IMG/VR virus record: IMGVR_UViG_3300009151_003627
Coordinates: 1 to 45,498 of that record
Direction: 5' to 3' (one strand)
Length of the DNA: 45,498 nt
From: a virus
Shown: one piece after another, positions 1 to 8,655 of the stretch
Position numbering within the stretch: position 1 is the stretch's first letter
Layout: each line of letters begins with the position of its first letter
Made by a program: the position numbers and the translations under genes
Notes under the pieces: generated by a model
The model's database searches: none
What the model saw: only the letters and a program-made list of their open reading frames with translations
Told to the model about the DNA's origin: nothing

Positions 1-336
1 CCATTCAAGATATTGATCACAGTTTGCAATAACTAACGGCTTAGAATTATTAATATAAGGTAGTGCCATCAACGTGGTGCACGCAGCACCCTCAGTAACA
101 ATATCCAAAGGAATAATTGTACCTTGTTGCTCAAGAAATTCTTGAAGCCCGTTATCTAAATGTTCTTTCAATGCAATAAAAATAAAATTACATTGGCTAT
201 GTTTAGAAGTAAGAGAATCAATGACTCGTTTAATCATTGGAACGCCAACTACATCAATCATTGGTTTAGGTTCTTTGTAACCACTTTCAACAAATCGCTG
301 ACCTCTACCGGCCATTGGAATAACTACATTAATCAT
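1..336 (-). CDS. Sugar-nucleotide NTP transferase (partial)
   Basis: N-terminal 112 codons of a nucleotidyltransferase; the frame is open at the left edge, so the C-terminus is missing. The start reads MINVVIPMAGRGQRF, the G-x-G-x-R-F nucleotide-binding signature of the NTP_transferase family, followed by a KEPKPMIDV substrate loop at about residues 22-30. Such enzymes activate a sugar phosphate as NDP-sugar in the cytoplasm. The ATG at 336 lies just after the stop of the upstream gene at 348. It is the last visible member of the surface-glycan operon. The exact sugar and nucleotide cannot be told from this fragment. Confidence 0.8.
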   Translation of the reverse strand, partial: MINVVIPMAGRGQRFVESGYKEPKPMIDVVGVPMIKRVIDSLTSKHSQCNFIFIALKEHLDNGLQEFLEQQGTIIPLDIVTEGAACTTLMALPYINNSKPLVIANCDQYLEW

Positions 337-347
337 TTAAATCCTTA

Positions 348-1025
348 TTATGGAAATCTAGCTAAGATTTCTTCGTTTATTGGAATTTTGCTGCGCAGAC
401 GATCGCAATAATCTCTGGTACATAAACTTGTTAGTAGGTGACCACTCAATTGTGGTTCCTCACTCATAAAGTGAATATTTTCGGCACCCATGATAGGAGC
501 AAGTATAGAGTAGAAGTTGTGCATATGATTAAAATCATACTTAACTTCACCGTTAGTAAGTACATTAAAACCTTGAACTACTTGATCGTGAAGTCTCTTT
601 GGCCATGCATAAAATGTATCCCCTACAAACTGCTGACTTTCCCAAAAACCATTTCCTTCTCGGGAAGTAATATTAAACTTATCCCAATCCAAATTAAATT
701 CTTCTAAACTTTTATTGTAATGAATGTCAAATCTTGTCATAATATAGAAATCAATATAATCATTACCTGTTACTGTAGAGGCTTTTGTACGGGTAGTATT
801 TTGATGACTACCTTCAAATGATATGCTAATTAATTTCTTAGGATTAAGTAGTTTATTAACTTCATCCATTCTATCGTTATCATACGTAACGACATAATTA
901 TGTACAGAATGGTTTTTTTTAAGAGGTTGGATTATGTTGCGGTCAATATTAGGAAAACAATGATTAAAGTCTCTTTCTGATTTATGACCGAATGATATAC
1001 CTACAAATATTAATGCAACATTCAT
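348..1025 (-). CDS. Glycan-cluster protein of unknown fold
   Basis: A 225-residue protein starting MNVALIFVGISFG, a Rossmann-like first strand. The stretch YIMTRFDIHYN at about residue 94 resembles the region around a glycosyltransferase metal site, but no DxD motif is clear. It sits between glycosyltransferase-like and sugar-nucleotide genes, so a role in making or attaching a glycan is inferred from context only. An exact T4-type late -10 box TATAAATA lies 22 bases upstream of the ATG, with GGGT as a weak ribosome site, which suggests late expression. It could equally be a small conserved phage protein unrelated to sugar transfer. Confidence 0.6.
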   Translation of the reverse strand: MNVALIFVGISFGHKSERDFNHCFPNIDRNIIQPLKKNHSVHNYVVTYDNDRMDEVNKLLNPKKLISISFEGSHQNTTRTKASTVTGNDYIDFYIMTRFDIHYNKSLEEFNLDWDKFNITSREGNGFWESQQFVGDTFYAWPKRLHDQVVQGFNVLTNGEVKYDFNHMHNFYSILAPIMGAENIHFMSEEPQLSGHLLTSLCTRDYCDRLRSKIPINEEILARFP

Positions 1026-1045
1026 ATGACCCTTTAATTAAATTT

Positions 1046-1783
1046 TTATTTATAATTAAATTGCTGCATAAATGGTTCTTGAGCTAATTCTTTACTATGT
1101 GACAGGTAATCTTGGTAAATAGCATTCAGCTTTTCTTCATTAGTATTATGCTGTGTACCATAGCCCTTAGCAAAATCTGATGGGGGTATTTTAGTTTGTA
1201 TTTGTAGTTTTCTTTTAACTGCTTCTGTATTATACGGTGAGAATCCATACCAGAGAACAACCATTTTTTCTGTTGTATGTGGCGTATCAAAATGTCTGCC
1301 AAGAGGATAAACATATAAACGTTTACTATGAATAACTCTTGATCTTCTTATTTTAGATGCACCATCGTTATAATGCATACCATATGTCTTTTGTTCAACC
1401 AAGGACTTAGTAGGGGCTGGAATAATTTCTGGCTTATCGTCTACCATTACACAGCAAGGAAGAACCAGATTATCACTCGTTGCATTATCAAGAATAGAAT
1501 AATCACCAACTAAAAATTCTGTGACATTAAGACACATTTTCCAACCAGGGTATTGACTTTCATAATCAATTACCTCGTCATCACAAAGTTTAGCATCAAA
1601 GAATTCATTCCTTGATTTAACAATAGTCCATGTCGGGCATATCTTTTTAATAATCTCAACAGATGAATCGGTAGAATTATAATCGATCATAACCCCGTGA
1701 TCAAAATACTTCTTATGATGCTCAAGCCACCAAGGGAGTAAATACTCTTCATTAAAAAAATGAGTAACAACGGTTTTACGCAT
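1046..1783 (-). CDS. Glycosyltransferase, GT2/GT92-like
   Basis: A 245-residue protein beginning MRKTVVTHFFNEEYLLPWWL and continuing HHKKYFDHGVMIDYNSTD. This matches the N-terminal pattern of GT_2_4/GT92-type transferases (Nxx-E-x6-W-x-x-H-H followed by D-x-x-S-x-D). The family moves a sugar from a nucleotide donor. MIDYNSTDSS at about residues 32-41 is the likely nucleotide-binding strand. Its stop overlaps the late-promoter-like box that precedes the gene ending at 348. The acceptor is unknown; decoration of virions or of the host surface is possible. Confidence 0.7.
   Translation of the reverse strand: MRKTVVTHFFNEEYLLPWWLEHHKKYFDHGVMIDYNSTDSSVEIIKKICPTWTIVKSRNEFFDAKLCDDEVIDYESQYPGWKMCLNVTEFLVGDYSILDNATSDNLVLPCCVMVDDKPEIIPAPTKSLVEQKTYGMHYNDGASKIRRSRVIHSKRLYVYPLGRHFDTPHTTEKMVVLWYGFSPYNTEAVKRKLQIQTKIPPSDFAKGYGTQHNTNEEKLNAIYQDYLSHSKELAQEPFMQQFNYK
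1047..1054 (-). promoter_or_regulatory. T4-type late promoter in glycan cluster
   Basis: Exact TATAAATA upstream of the gene ending at 348, overlapping the stop of the preceding gene. Confidence 0.6.
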
Positions 1784-1792
1784 AATTAACTT

Positions 1793-2341
1793 TCAAAATT
1801 TTGGATCTAATTTATAATCTTCAAACGACATAGCGTTTTTATCTTTATCGGAGATTATAGCTTTATTTCTTGCAAAAGGCAAGTCAAGCATCAACGTAGT
1901 ATCAAGGGGGCATATTGCACTTTCCGATTCAGCGTTGTGTACGGCAGAACAACTGTAACAGAAGTGAGTCTCTTCTTCTAAAGAAATAAACGCATGACCG
2001 AACCCAGGTGGTACCCAGACTTGTTTAAAATTATCTTCCGATAGGTACACCATAACGTATTTACCGAATGTAGAAGAATTAGCACGCAAGTCAACCGCTA
2101 CATCTATACCTGCACCTTTTACTACTCGACATAACTTACCCATCGGGTTATTCCATTGATAATGGATACCCCTGATAACATATTTGTGAGACATAGAGTG
2201 ATTGTCTTGCACGAACGTCACACCAAGTATTTGTTCAACAAGAGGGTTAAGAGACTCAGTAAAGAAACCACGGTGATCAGAATAAACTGGTCTTTCGATT
2301 ATCTTAACATCTGGTATAAAAGGATTAGATTCAATTTTCAT
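1793..2341 (-). CDS. rmlC: dTDP-4-dehydrorhamnose 3,5-epimerase (RmlC-like)
   Basis: The 182-residue length is typical of RmlC, a cupin that epimerises C3 and C5 of dTDP-4-keto-6-deoxyglucose. Visible signatures are SDHRGFFTES (residues 21-30), the RGIHYQ block with the catalytic His60, VDLR at 83-86 and the VPPGFGHAF loop at 110-118; Y129 lies near the usual catalytic Tyr position. RmlA, RmlB and RmlD are not complete in the window. The partial nucleotidyltransferase at the left edge and the SDR at 3056 may feed it, or host dTDP-sugar pools may be used. It lies 2 bases from its upstream neighbour, which supports one operon. Confidence 0.85.
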   Translation of the reverse strand: MKIESNPFIPDVKIIERPVYSDHRGFFTESLNPLVEQILGVTFVQDNHSMSHKYVIRGIHYQWNNPMGKLCRVVKGAGIDVAVDLRANSSTFGKYVMVYLSEDNFKQVWVPPGFGHAFISLEEETHFCYSCSAVHNAESESAICPLDTTLMLDLPFARNKAIISDKDKNAMSFEDYKLDPKF

Positions 2342-2343
2342 AA

Positions 2344-3063
2344 TTAATATTTCTGTATAATATTTCTCAAGTCTTGTTTAGACTGCTCATTCCATCTTCT
2401 ATGTGAACCTGCCACGTAGTGCATACCCATTAAATTACCTAATTCATTTTTAAAATAGCAATCACCATAATAGGTAGCATCAGTCTGCCAGGCTAACGTT
2501 TTAATTTGGTTATCTAAGATGTGTTTTCTTATTTTCCAACCAACTTCGACAAACCCTGTTGACCGATTTTGATCTACTTCTTGTTGCGTTAATACCCAGC
2601 TCTTAGATCTTGCAAGGTTGATGTCATAGTATGAACCAAAACAACAAGGTATGTTTTTAAAATTATCTGGATTAATATTTACCCATTGGCTGGTATCCTT
2701 GCCATCGTTGTATTCCGTACCTACGGCTTTATACCCTTGTTCGAATTTATCTATAATGTAGTAATGTATATTATTATTTAATACAAAGTAATCAGAATCA
2801 ATAATAGATACTATACCTGTAGTACAAAACGTTAAACCGTAATCTATAGCCCTACCGTGGGAAAGACCGTCAAAGGTTGGAGTACTGTTACAGTACACAT
2901 ATTGATAGTCTTCAGTTTCCGGTAAAACTCTTTTTTCAGAGTTCGGGGTATTGTCTACTACAATTAAATTGTAATGTTTTCTATCGAATCTCTTCTTGAA
3001 ATTTTCAACCTGTAGTTCTAGTAGGTCATAATTCCTATAGATTACTGTTACATAATCAATCAT
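2344..3063 (-). CDS. Family 2 glycosyltransferase
   Basis: A 239-residue GT-A-like transferase. The start MIDYVTVIYRNYDLLELQV resembles GT2 N-termini, LIVVDNTPNSE gives the nucleotide-binding VxD strand, and VSIIDSDYFVL at about residue 85 is the DxD-type metal site. It overlaps the SDR epimerase start-to-stop by 8 bases, so translation is probably coupled. It should transfer a sugar made by the neighbouring nucleotide-sugar genes; donor and acceptor cannot be read from sequence. Confidence 0.75.
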   Translation of the reverse strand: MIDYVTVIYRNYDLLELQVENFKKRFDRKHYNLIVVDNTPNSEKRVLPETEDYQYVYCNSTPTFDGLSHGRAIDYGLTFCTTGIVSIIDSDYFVLNNNIHYYIIDKFEQGYKAVGTEYNDGKDTSQWVNINPDNFKNIPCCFGSYYDINLARSKSWVLTQQEVDQNRSTGFVEVGWKIRKHILDNQIKTLAWQTDATYYGDCYFKNELGNLMGMHYVAGSHRRWNEQSKQDLRNIIQKY

Positions 3064-3946
3064 TATATTCTATATAATCTTTTCTAATTACAACGTTTGT
3101 CGATGGATCTTTGTAACATTCAATAACACTATTAACAGTTGACTCAATTGTTTCTGTAAACTTAAAGTCATAGTCTTTGCAAAGCTTATCTGTATTAATA
3201 TCGAAGTTATATGCTCCTGCAGTATTGCCTTTATCTACAATTTCAATTCCTAGCTTCTTACTAACATAACTAGAAATCTCGTCCACTGTAGCAGTAAATG
3301 AAGCCATATTATACATACCAGGAATAAAGTTATGTCTGCCTTGGTATACTATGCGCTCGACAGCCCGCACAAGATCTTCAATGCATAGGATAGAACGATT
3401 AATATGTTTATTAGCAACCGTAATCTTACCTTCATTAAGTGCATTATACACCATCATATTAATCATAAGGTCGCGGCGAATAACAGGGCTTCCTCCATTA
3501 ACTGTACCGAATCTTAAACCTAAGAGCTGTCTGCCTTGGGCAAGATATTTTTGAGCAGCAATATCTAGAGTAATTTTAGTAAGATCGTAGTTATTAAGAA
3601 TTTCTAACGACATTTTATTTTCAAAAGACATATTATCTGAATTACCGTAAACAGATGCACTGCTTGCGTAAATAATTTTAGTATCCTTAGAAGTCTTTTC
3701 TACAAGGTTAATAAAATTACGGACGTTATTATGCCATGGTGATCTGATATCACCAACACACATCTGTACACTTGAATGCCCAGCTAAAAGAATAATTGTC
3801 TTAAATGGTTCAAGAAACTTTGTAGTAAGTTTATTATAGTCATTAGATCTATTACCATAAACTTCTACTTCATGATTATGACTTCTTAAATAAGGTACTA
3901 AACGCGAACCAATATAGCCGCTACCACCAATTACTAAAATACTCAT
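3056..3946 (-). CDS. NAD-dependent sugar epimerase/dehydratase (extended SDR)
   Basis: A 296-residue extended short-chain dehydrogenase. The Rossmann motif GGSGYIG is at residues 7-13, the serine region YASSASVYG at 93-101 and the catalytic Y120-x3-K124 follows. This family performs NAD(P)-dependent epimerisation, dehydration or reduction of nucleotide sugars. It begins 2 bases after the aminotransferase stop and overlaps the next glycosyltransferase. A 4,6-dehydratase or a 4-epimerase are both possible. Confidence 0.85.
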   Translation of the reverse strand: MSILVIGGSGYIGSRLVPYLRSHNHEVEVYGNRSNDYNKLTTKFLEPFKTIILLAGHSSVQMCVGDIRSPWHNNVRNFINLVEKTSKDTKIIYASSASVYGNSDNMSFENKMSLEILNNYDLTKITLDIAAQKYLAQGRQLLGLRFGTVNGGSPVIRRDLMINMMVYNALNEGKITVANKHINRSILCIEDLVRAVERIVYQGRHNFIPGMYNMASFTATVDEISSYVSKKLGIEIVDKGNTAGAYNFDINTDKLCKDYDFKFTETIESTVNSVIECYKDPSTNVVIRKDYIEYND

Positions 3947-3947
3947 A

Positions 3948-5027
3948 TTATGTTCCTGTATATTCGTTCAACGTCTTAATAATGTGTTCAGTATCAGCAA
4001 GATTCAGCCACCACCCGTTAGGTATACAAACTTGTGTATCTGTAAACGCTGATACACCAGGTAAGTCACCTTCTCTGAATTGAGTAATACTACTATACAT
4101 GTCATTTCTAAAATGAACCGGGCTTGATGCAATAAAATTTTCAGTTAAGTATTGAGTAAAGTGATCTTTAAGGCCAGGCTTGACATGCATACTGAATAAC
4201 CAGTATGAACAGTTAGGATCCCATTCAGGCAAGGTCAATAACGGGTTTTTAACCTTGTTAATATATTCTCTAGAATTTCTTCTGCTACAAGTTACAGAGT
4301 ATTCTGCTTTACTAATATTAGATAAACCAATAGAGGCATTAATATCGTTCATATGATACTTAAACCCAACTTTAGTAATGTCTTGCGTACATCTAAAAGA
4401 CTCATTTTTGGTTCTGTCTAAACCATACCAGCGAAGTGTTCGTGCTTCGTTTTCTGTATCAGGTGGACATATTAAAATACCACCGTCCCCTGTAGTCAAA
4501 AATTTAATTGCTTGAAAACTGTAGCAAATATAATCTCCGCGTTCTAATATATCTGTTGCATGCACATCCCAGCAATGAGCAGCATCTTCAATAACCGGGA
4601 CACCTGTTGCCTTGAGAGCTTTATAATCACAAAACTTACCAGCCCAGTTAACAGCTAAAATAGCTTTAGTTTTAGGTGTAACTAATTTTTTAACTGACTC
4701 AGGATCAATCAAGCCTGTCAAAGGATCAATATCAGCCCAACGAATTCTTGCACCACGATGAATTGCACCAACATTAGAGGCAAAACACGTCTGTGGCGTA
4801 GCAATAACCTCATCCCCAGGTTTAATACCGATTATATCCAGAGATAGATCAATAGCAGCGGTACAGGAATTAACTGTCACCGGTCTTGTCTTACTACCTA
4901 ATACTTTCCATAGTTCATCTTCAAACTCTTCTACAACAGGACCTTGACCGATAAAACCAGACTTTAAAACTTCTGTAACTCTGTCTGCGGTAACGTCAGA
5001 CATTCCTACTTTAAATAACGGAATCAT
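3948..5027 (-). CDS. DegT/DnrJ/EryC1/StrS aminotransferase
   Basis: A PLP-dependent sugar aminotransferase of 359 residues that converts a keto-sugar nucleotide to an amino sugar. PLP-binding elements are VIEDAAHCW (Asp148) and SFQAIKFLTTGDGG with the Schiff-base Lys175. The chosen start is the ATG at 5027 (MIPLFKVG), the usual family N-terminus; an upstream in-frame extension lies within the preceding gene. It overlaps the GNAT gene by 17 bases. Aminotransferase followed by N-acetyltransferase is the classical pair for an acetamido-dideoxy sugar. Confidence 0.9.
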   Translation of the reverse strand: MIPLFKVGMSDVTADRVTEVLKSGFIGQGPVVEEFEDELWKVLGSKTRPVTVNSCTAAIDLSLDIIGIKPGDEVIATPQTCFASNVGAIHRGARIRWADIDPLTGLIDPESVKKLVTPKTKAILAVNWAGKFCDYKALKATGVPVIEDAAHCWDVHATDILERGDYICYSFQAIKFLTTGDGGILICPPDTENEARTLRWYGLDRTKNESFRCTQDITKVGFKYHMNDINASIGLSNISKAEYSVTCSRRNSREYINKVKNPLLTLPEWDPNCSYWLFSMHVKPGLKDHFTQYLTENFIASSPVHFRNDMYSSITQFREGDLPGVSAFTDTQVCIPNGWWLNLADTEHIIKTLNEYTGT

Positions 5028-5475
5028 ATTGATACTCCATAAAAAATAAATTATCGTTTTCACCTGTTACTTTAAAGTTCAGGCCTTCGTATGTTTTAAA
5101 TGCTCGTGTATTAGTTTTTAATACTTCAAGCCGAATAGGTAATGATTTGTGACATTGGTCAACAAGAAACTTAAAAATAACTTTACCTAATCCTTTGTCT
5201 CTGTATTCAGGTACCAGTCCCCCTGTTAATAAAAACTCATCTTCATTTTTATGAACGACACCAAAACCAGCATCAACAATACATACCCCGTGTTCGATAG
5301 CATATGCAATGTAAAGATCGTATTTACGGAACGCAGTCTTAAACCACTCTTCTTGCTGCTCTGGGGTAATGTAGTCTGTACTACGCGTCATATATTCCCT
5401 ACACTTATTACGTATAGTACGAAGGATTTCTGCCTCTGCAGGCGTTGTAACTCTTTTAAAAACTATCTGTGTCAT
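5011..5475 (-). CDS. GNAT N-acetyltransferase
   Basis: A 154-residue GNAT-fold protein. The acetyl-CoA pyrophosphate loop is seen as YRDKGLGKVI, and FKTYEGLNFKVTGEN gives the typical C-terminal Y/F-E-x-x-G-F segment. Its position directly upstream of and overlapping the DegT aminotransferase suggests that it acetylates the amino sugar made by that enzyme, as WecD-type enzymes do. It overlaps the glycosyltransferase gene upstream by 4 bases (ATGA). Protein acetylation is an alternative. Confidence 0.8.
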   Translation of the reverse strand: MTQIVFKRVTTPAEAEILRTIRNKCREYMTRSTDYITPEQQEEWFKTAFRKYDLYIAYAIEHGVCIVDAGFGVVHKNEDEFLLTGGLVPEYRDKGLGKVIFKFLVDQCHKSLPIRLEVLKTNTRAFKTYEGLNFKVTGENDNLFFMEYQYDSVI

Positions 5476-6422
5476 AGAAACACCTCTTTAAATTTATTCA
5501 TTACAGGTACAGGTTTAAATTGCTCTACCCTCTTAGTCCAATCTTCTTTAAAGTCAGGAAGATTGTGAAGTAGGTAATTCAAATGACTTGCATCATTATA
5601 TAATAGACCGCTATCTTTTAACATATCTAAATGGTTTAAATCGTGACCATTGTTCCATGCAAGGACCGGTTTATTAAGCGATAAGAACTCGGCAATAGAT
5701 AGACCGAAACTCTCCCCTCTTTCCCTTGCATGTAACATCACATCACAAGTATTAATAAAGTCTGCTTTACGTTGAACGTCATGAATTTCGTTAATGAACT
5801 TTACATTAGGATGAGATACGAAAGGCTCGGTACCCATCATAAGAAAAACAAACGTATCATTGTCTTTAACCAACTTGGTAATATAATCTTTTACGAATTT
5901 AATATCAAAAGTAAAATAACCGCCCAAGCGACCAATTACAATTTGATCTGGTCTGATACCCAACGCTTCTCTATAATCTTTTTTCGGTTCCGGTAGGTTA
6001 ACAATATGTGGAACAAACGGCATCTTACCATCTGACATTTTATTAGATAACCACTCAGAAATATATGCATACTTGTCACCATGAGGTTCATAATGCTGAA
6101 AGACTGCATGTATAGCTGTCTTAGTATTAGTTACAAGGTCACCCTCTTTGTGACCGGCTCGGATAAAGTAAGCCATGTCTACTTTTTCTTTATCTACAAG
6201 ATTTTGTAACTGGCCGTCTTTATAACAAACGATTTTAAAACGTTGCTTAAGGTTATGGAGTACTACTGCTTCTGTACCCATGTCTTTTTCATAGCCTAGA
6301 CTTTCGTTATAAACAATGACACTCTCATTACCGAGAATCTCTTCATTGTACCTTGCGTAATCTGTTACCGCTACTGTTGTACCTCGGTAGTTTAATGTAT
6401 TTGCGTGGAATAAAATTTTCAT
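5472..6422 (-). CDS. Glycosyltransferase, GT4-like (GT-B fold)
   Basis: A 316-residue GT-B transferase. The N-terminus MKILFHANTLNYRGTTVAV resembles the glycine/threonine acceptor loop of GT4 enzymes. GRLGGYFTFDIK opens the second domain, and ARERGESFGLSIAEFLSLN is the E-x7-E donor-binding motif at about residues 235-253. It overlaps both neighbours by 4 bases. Donor and acceptor are unknown. Confidence 0.8.
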   Translation of the reverse strand: MKILFHANTLNYRGTTVAVTDYARYNEEILGNESVIVYNESLGYEKDMGTEAVVLHNLKQRFKIVCYKDGQLQNLVDKEKVDMAYFIRAGHKEGDLVTNTKTAIHAVFQHYEPHGDKYAYISEWLSNKMSDGKMPFVPHIVNLPEPKKDYREALGIRPDQIVIGRLGGYFTFDIKFVKDYITKLVKDNDTFVFLMMGTEPFVSHPNVKFINEIHDVQRKADFINTCDVMLHARERGESFGLSIAEFLSLNKPVLAWNNGHDLNHLDMLKDSGLLYNDASHLNYLLHNLPDFKEDWTKRVEQFKPVPVMNKFKEVFL

Positions 6423-7084
6423 ACTGTAAATGTTGTAGCTGATGTAAAAAATTCAGTTGTAAATTCGTCTCTAATAACCTGATCGCAACGTTTAACAAAC
6501 ATCTCGATATTTTCAGCCATTCTTGACTGATAGAGGTGGTAGATAGAATTATCAAACACTGTACCAATACCATAGTAGCCAAGATTACTTAAAGGCCAAA
6601 TACCTTCTGAAGAAGGCTTCTCAAAATATGTAGGCATCAGTGCACGGTACTTCATACCTTTTTCTTCAGCCATATAACATATTTCTTCAGCTGTATCTGA
6701 ACGACGTGTTTCAGTAAATGACGGGCGGTCTAGCCTATCATATGCTTTCTTAGAGATTGCATAGAAGCCGGGTGCAGCGTAGATATGAGATTTAGGGGGG
6801 ATGTGATTTGAGACTTGAGCAATGCCAACAAACGTTCCGTCTCTGTATGTATACTTAATATATTCTAAGTAGTTCTTATTGAGAGGAATACAATCGGGTT
6901 CCATAAACACAATAACATCACTTTTAGAATTATTAATTACCCATTGCATCCACATGCCATGATTATGACCATCGCGGTTATCATAATTCATTGGAATTTT
7001 AAAATAATCCATAACACGTTGATGTGCCGATAGCATATCCTTGTCAACGTTATTCCAATGTAACGAATTAAACTCAACTTTCAT
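6419..7084 (-). CDS. Glycosyltransferase, GT-A-like
   Basis: A 221-residue protein with VIVFMEPDCIPLN at about residues 57-69, a DxD-like metal site in the right place for a small GT-A enzyme, preceded by GHNHGMWMQW. The first residues VEFNSLHWNN replace the usual hydrophobic strand, so it may be a short or divergent family member. It overlaps the GT4-like gene by 4 bases and the halogenase-like gene by 11 bases, so the halogenase is transcribed together with the glycan genes. Confidence 0.65.
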   Translation of the reverse strand: MKVEFNSLHWNNVDKDMLSAHQRVMDYFKIPMNYDNRDGHNHGMWMQWVINNSKSDVIVFMEPDCIPLNKNYLEYIKYTYRDGTFVGIAQVSNHIPPKSHIYAAPGFYAISKKAYDRLDRPSFTETRRSDTAEEICYMAEEKGMKYRALMPTYFEKPSSEGIWPLSNLGYYGIGTVFDNSIYHLYQSRMAENIEMFVKRCDQVIRDEFTTEFFTSATTFTV

Positions 7085-8558
7085 TCAAACCTCTTTTATG
7101 TAAATAATTATAATTAGCTAAATTTAAGTAATCTCGGTGACTCGTTACAGTACAATTTTTTATAGAATTATAGACCTCGATAGCCCTGTCACGGTTAATG
7201 TTATTGTATGTTACTCTGTTTAAATTTAAACTCTCAGTTAATAAATTTTTATCTATTAAATTAAGGCCAGCGGCAACTTGATAAAAATTAGCTAATTTAA
7301 ACATGTAGTTATCTTTATATTCTGTATTTAAAAAAATACCTCTTTTAAATAACGGTAAATTTTCTCTGTTAAATTCTGTAAGCTTAAATGGTTTATCTTG
7401 CCAAAATTTTGTATCGTTTCGATCTCCAAGGTAATGTAACTGCAAATAATTAATTATATTATTAAATATATCGTCCATTTGTTTATTAAAATTTTCACGT
7501 ACATTTTTATTAAGAGGCCATGCGTCGAGATAATCAAGTAAGACTTGTAATTGTACTATTGTAAATCCAATGCTTTGTGCCTCTAGTGGTTCAGCAAAGC
7601 TACCGGCAAGACCTACACTAATGACATTTTTAAACCAAAATTTATCCACTTTACCGGCTTCGAAAGGTATATCTCTAGCAAATTTCTCAACATTAACACC
7701 AAGGGTCTGGGATAACTCTGATAGTGCTCTATCTGAATCTATATACCCGGTATTAAAAACGTACCCGTTACCATATCTTTCTTGTGTAGGTATTCTCCAC
7801 GACCAACCGGCAGAAAGAGCTGTAGAAGTTGTATAAGGTTCAATGTTTTGATTTTTAATTTGTTCTGTTGGAAATGCAATTGCTCTATTAAGAGGAAGAT
7901 ATTCAGTTTTTGATACCCATTGGTTACCAAGCTTATTAGAAAGAATTCTTTTAAATCCGCTACAATCAATAAACAAATCACCAGAAATATTTCCTTGCTC
8001 CGCTACTAACTCATGTATATCACCGTTGTTATTTAAAATAACATCTGTAATAATATTATCTTCTATACTAATATCTTTATCTACACATATTTTAGAAAGA
8101 TAACTACCGAGCTTAAAAGTATCAAAATGATATTGATTTGTACTTCTAAAATTATTACATGTAGGTATTAAGTGTTTAGAATAAATTGGTTTAAAATGCG
8201 GTGATAATGGAAAGTCTTCTTGATTACCATTAAGGTAGAGATGGTGGAATAATTCAGGTCGATTAAGACCTGATAATGTAAAATGAGATATGCTATGTAC
8301 ATAGGCTGGACCTGAATGCCAGTCTTTAAATAAAATTCCTATTTTTGCAGTAGCTTTTGTTTCATAAAGCAATTCAAGATTATTAATACCGACATAATCC
8401 ATAAACCAAGCCCAATGCTCAGTCGATCCCTCCCCAACCCCTACTATACCAATAGTATCAGATTTAACAATGGTAATTGGGTAGGTAGGATATTTTTCCC
8501 TGAGTATAAGAGCAGTAATTAACCCAGCTGTACCTGCTCCAAGAACAACGATTTTCAT
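7074..8558 (-). CDS. Flavin-dependent halogenase, tryptophan-halogenase family
   Basis: A 494-residue FADH2-dependent halogenase. The start is the ATG at 8558, which has AGGAG six bases upstream; longer in-frame starts lack a site. The FAD motif GAGTAG is at residues 7-12. The halogenase signature W-x-W-x-I-P is exact at W252-P257 (WSWRIP). AKIGILFKDW places a lysine (K72) at the position of the catalytic Lys of PrnA-type enzymes, and EPLEAQSIG carries the conserved glutamate near the active site. The family halogenates indoles, phenols or other electron-rich substrates through hypohalous acid. The substrate here is unknown. The gene continues into the glycan operon. Confidence 0.9.
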   Translation of the reverse strand: MKIVVLGAGTAGLITALILREKYPTYPITIVKSDTIGIVGVGEGSTEHWAWFMDYVGINNLELLYETKATAKIGILFKDWHSGPAYVHSISHFTLSGLNRPELFHHLYLNGNQEDFPLSPHFKPIYSKHLIPTCNNFRSTNQYHFDTFKLGSYLSKICVDKDISIEDNIITDVILNNNGDIHELVAEQGNISGDLFIDCSGFKRILSNKLGNQWVSKTEYLPLNRAIAFPTEQIKNQNIEPYTTSTALSAGWSWRIPTQERYGNGYVFNTGYIDSDRALSELSQTLGVNVEKFARDIPFEAGKVDKFWFKNVISVGLAGSFAEPLEAQSIGFTIVQLQVLLDYLDAWPLNKNVRENFNKQMDDIFNNIINYLQLHYLGDRNDTKFWQDKPFKLTEFNRENLPLFKRGIFLNTEYKDNYMFKLANFYQVAAGLNLIDKNLLTESLNLNRVTYNNINRDRAIEVYNSIKNCTVTSHRDYLNLANYNYLHKRGLNES

Positions 8559-8614
8559 ACCATACTCCTTTTTCATAATTATAACATAGACAAAAGAAAA
8601 CCGCCACTGAGACA

Positions 8615-8636
8615 GTTTATTTATCAATAAATAAAC
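8615..8636. promoter_or_regulatory. Divergent late-promoter-like palindrome
   Basis: A perfect 10-bp inverted repeat (GTTTATTTAT-CA-ATAAATAAAC) lies midway between the minus-strand halogenase and the plus-strand J-domain gene. Each arm carries a 7-of-8 match to the T4 late -10 box TATAAATA: AATAAATA at 8626-8633 on the plus strand and GATAAATA at 8618-8625 on the minus strand. The spacing to both start codons fits. A bidirectional late promoter is the simplest reading; an operator is also possible. Confidence 0.4.
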
Positions 8637-8655
8637 AACGTTACCAAATTAAAAT

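Noticed and set aside
8560-8606. sigma70 promoter for the first halogenase
   Set aside because: A TATAAT is present at 8578-8583, but nothing acceptable for a -35 box lies 16-18 bases upstream (TGGCGG at 17).
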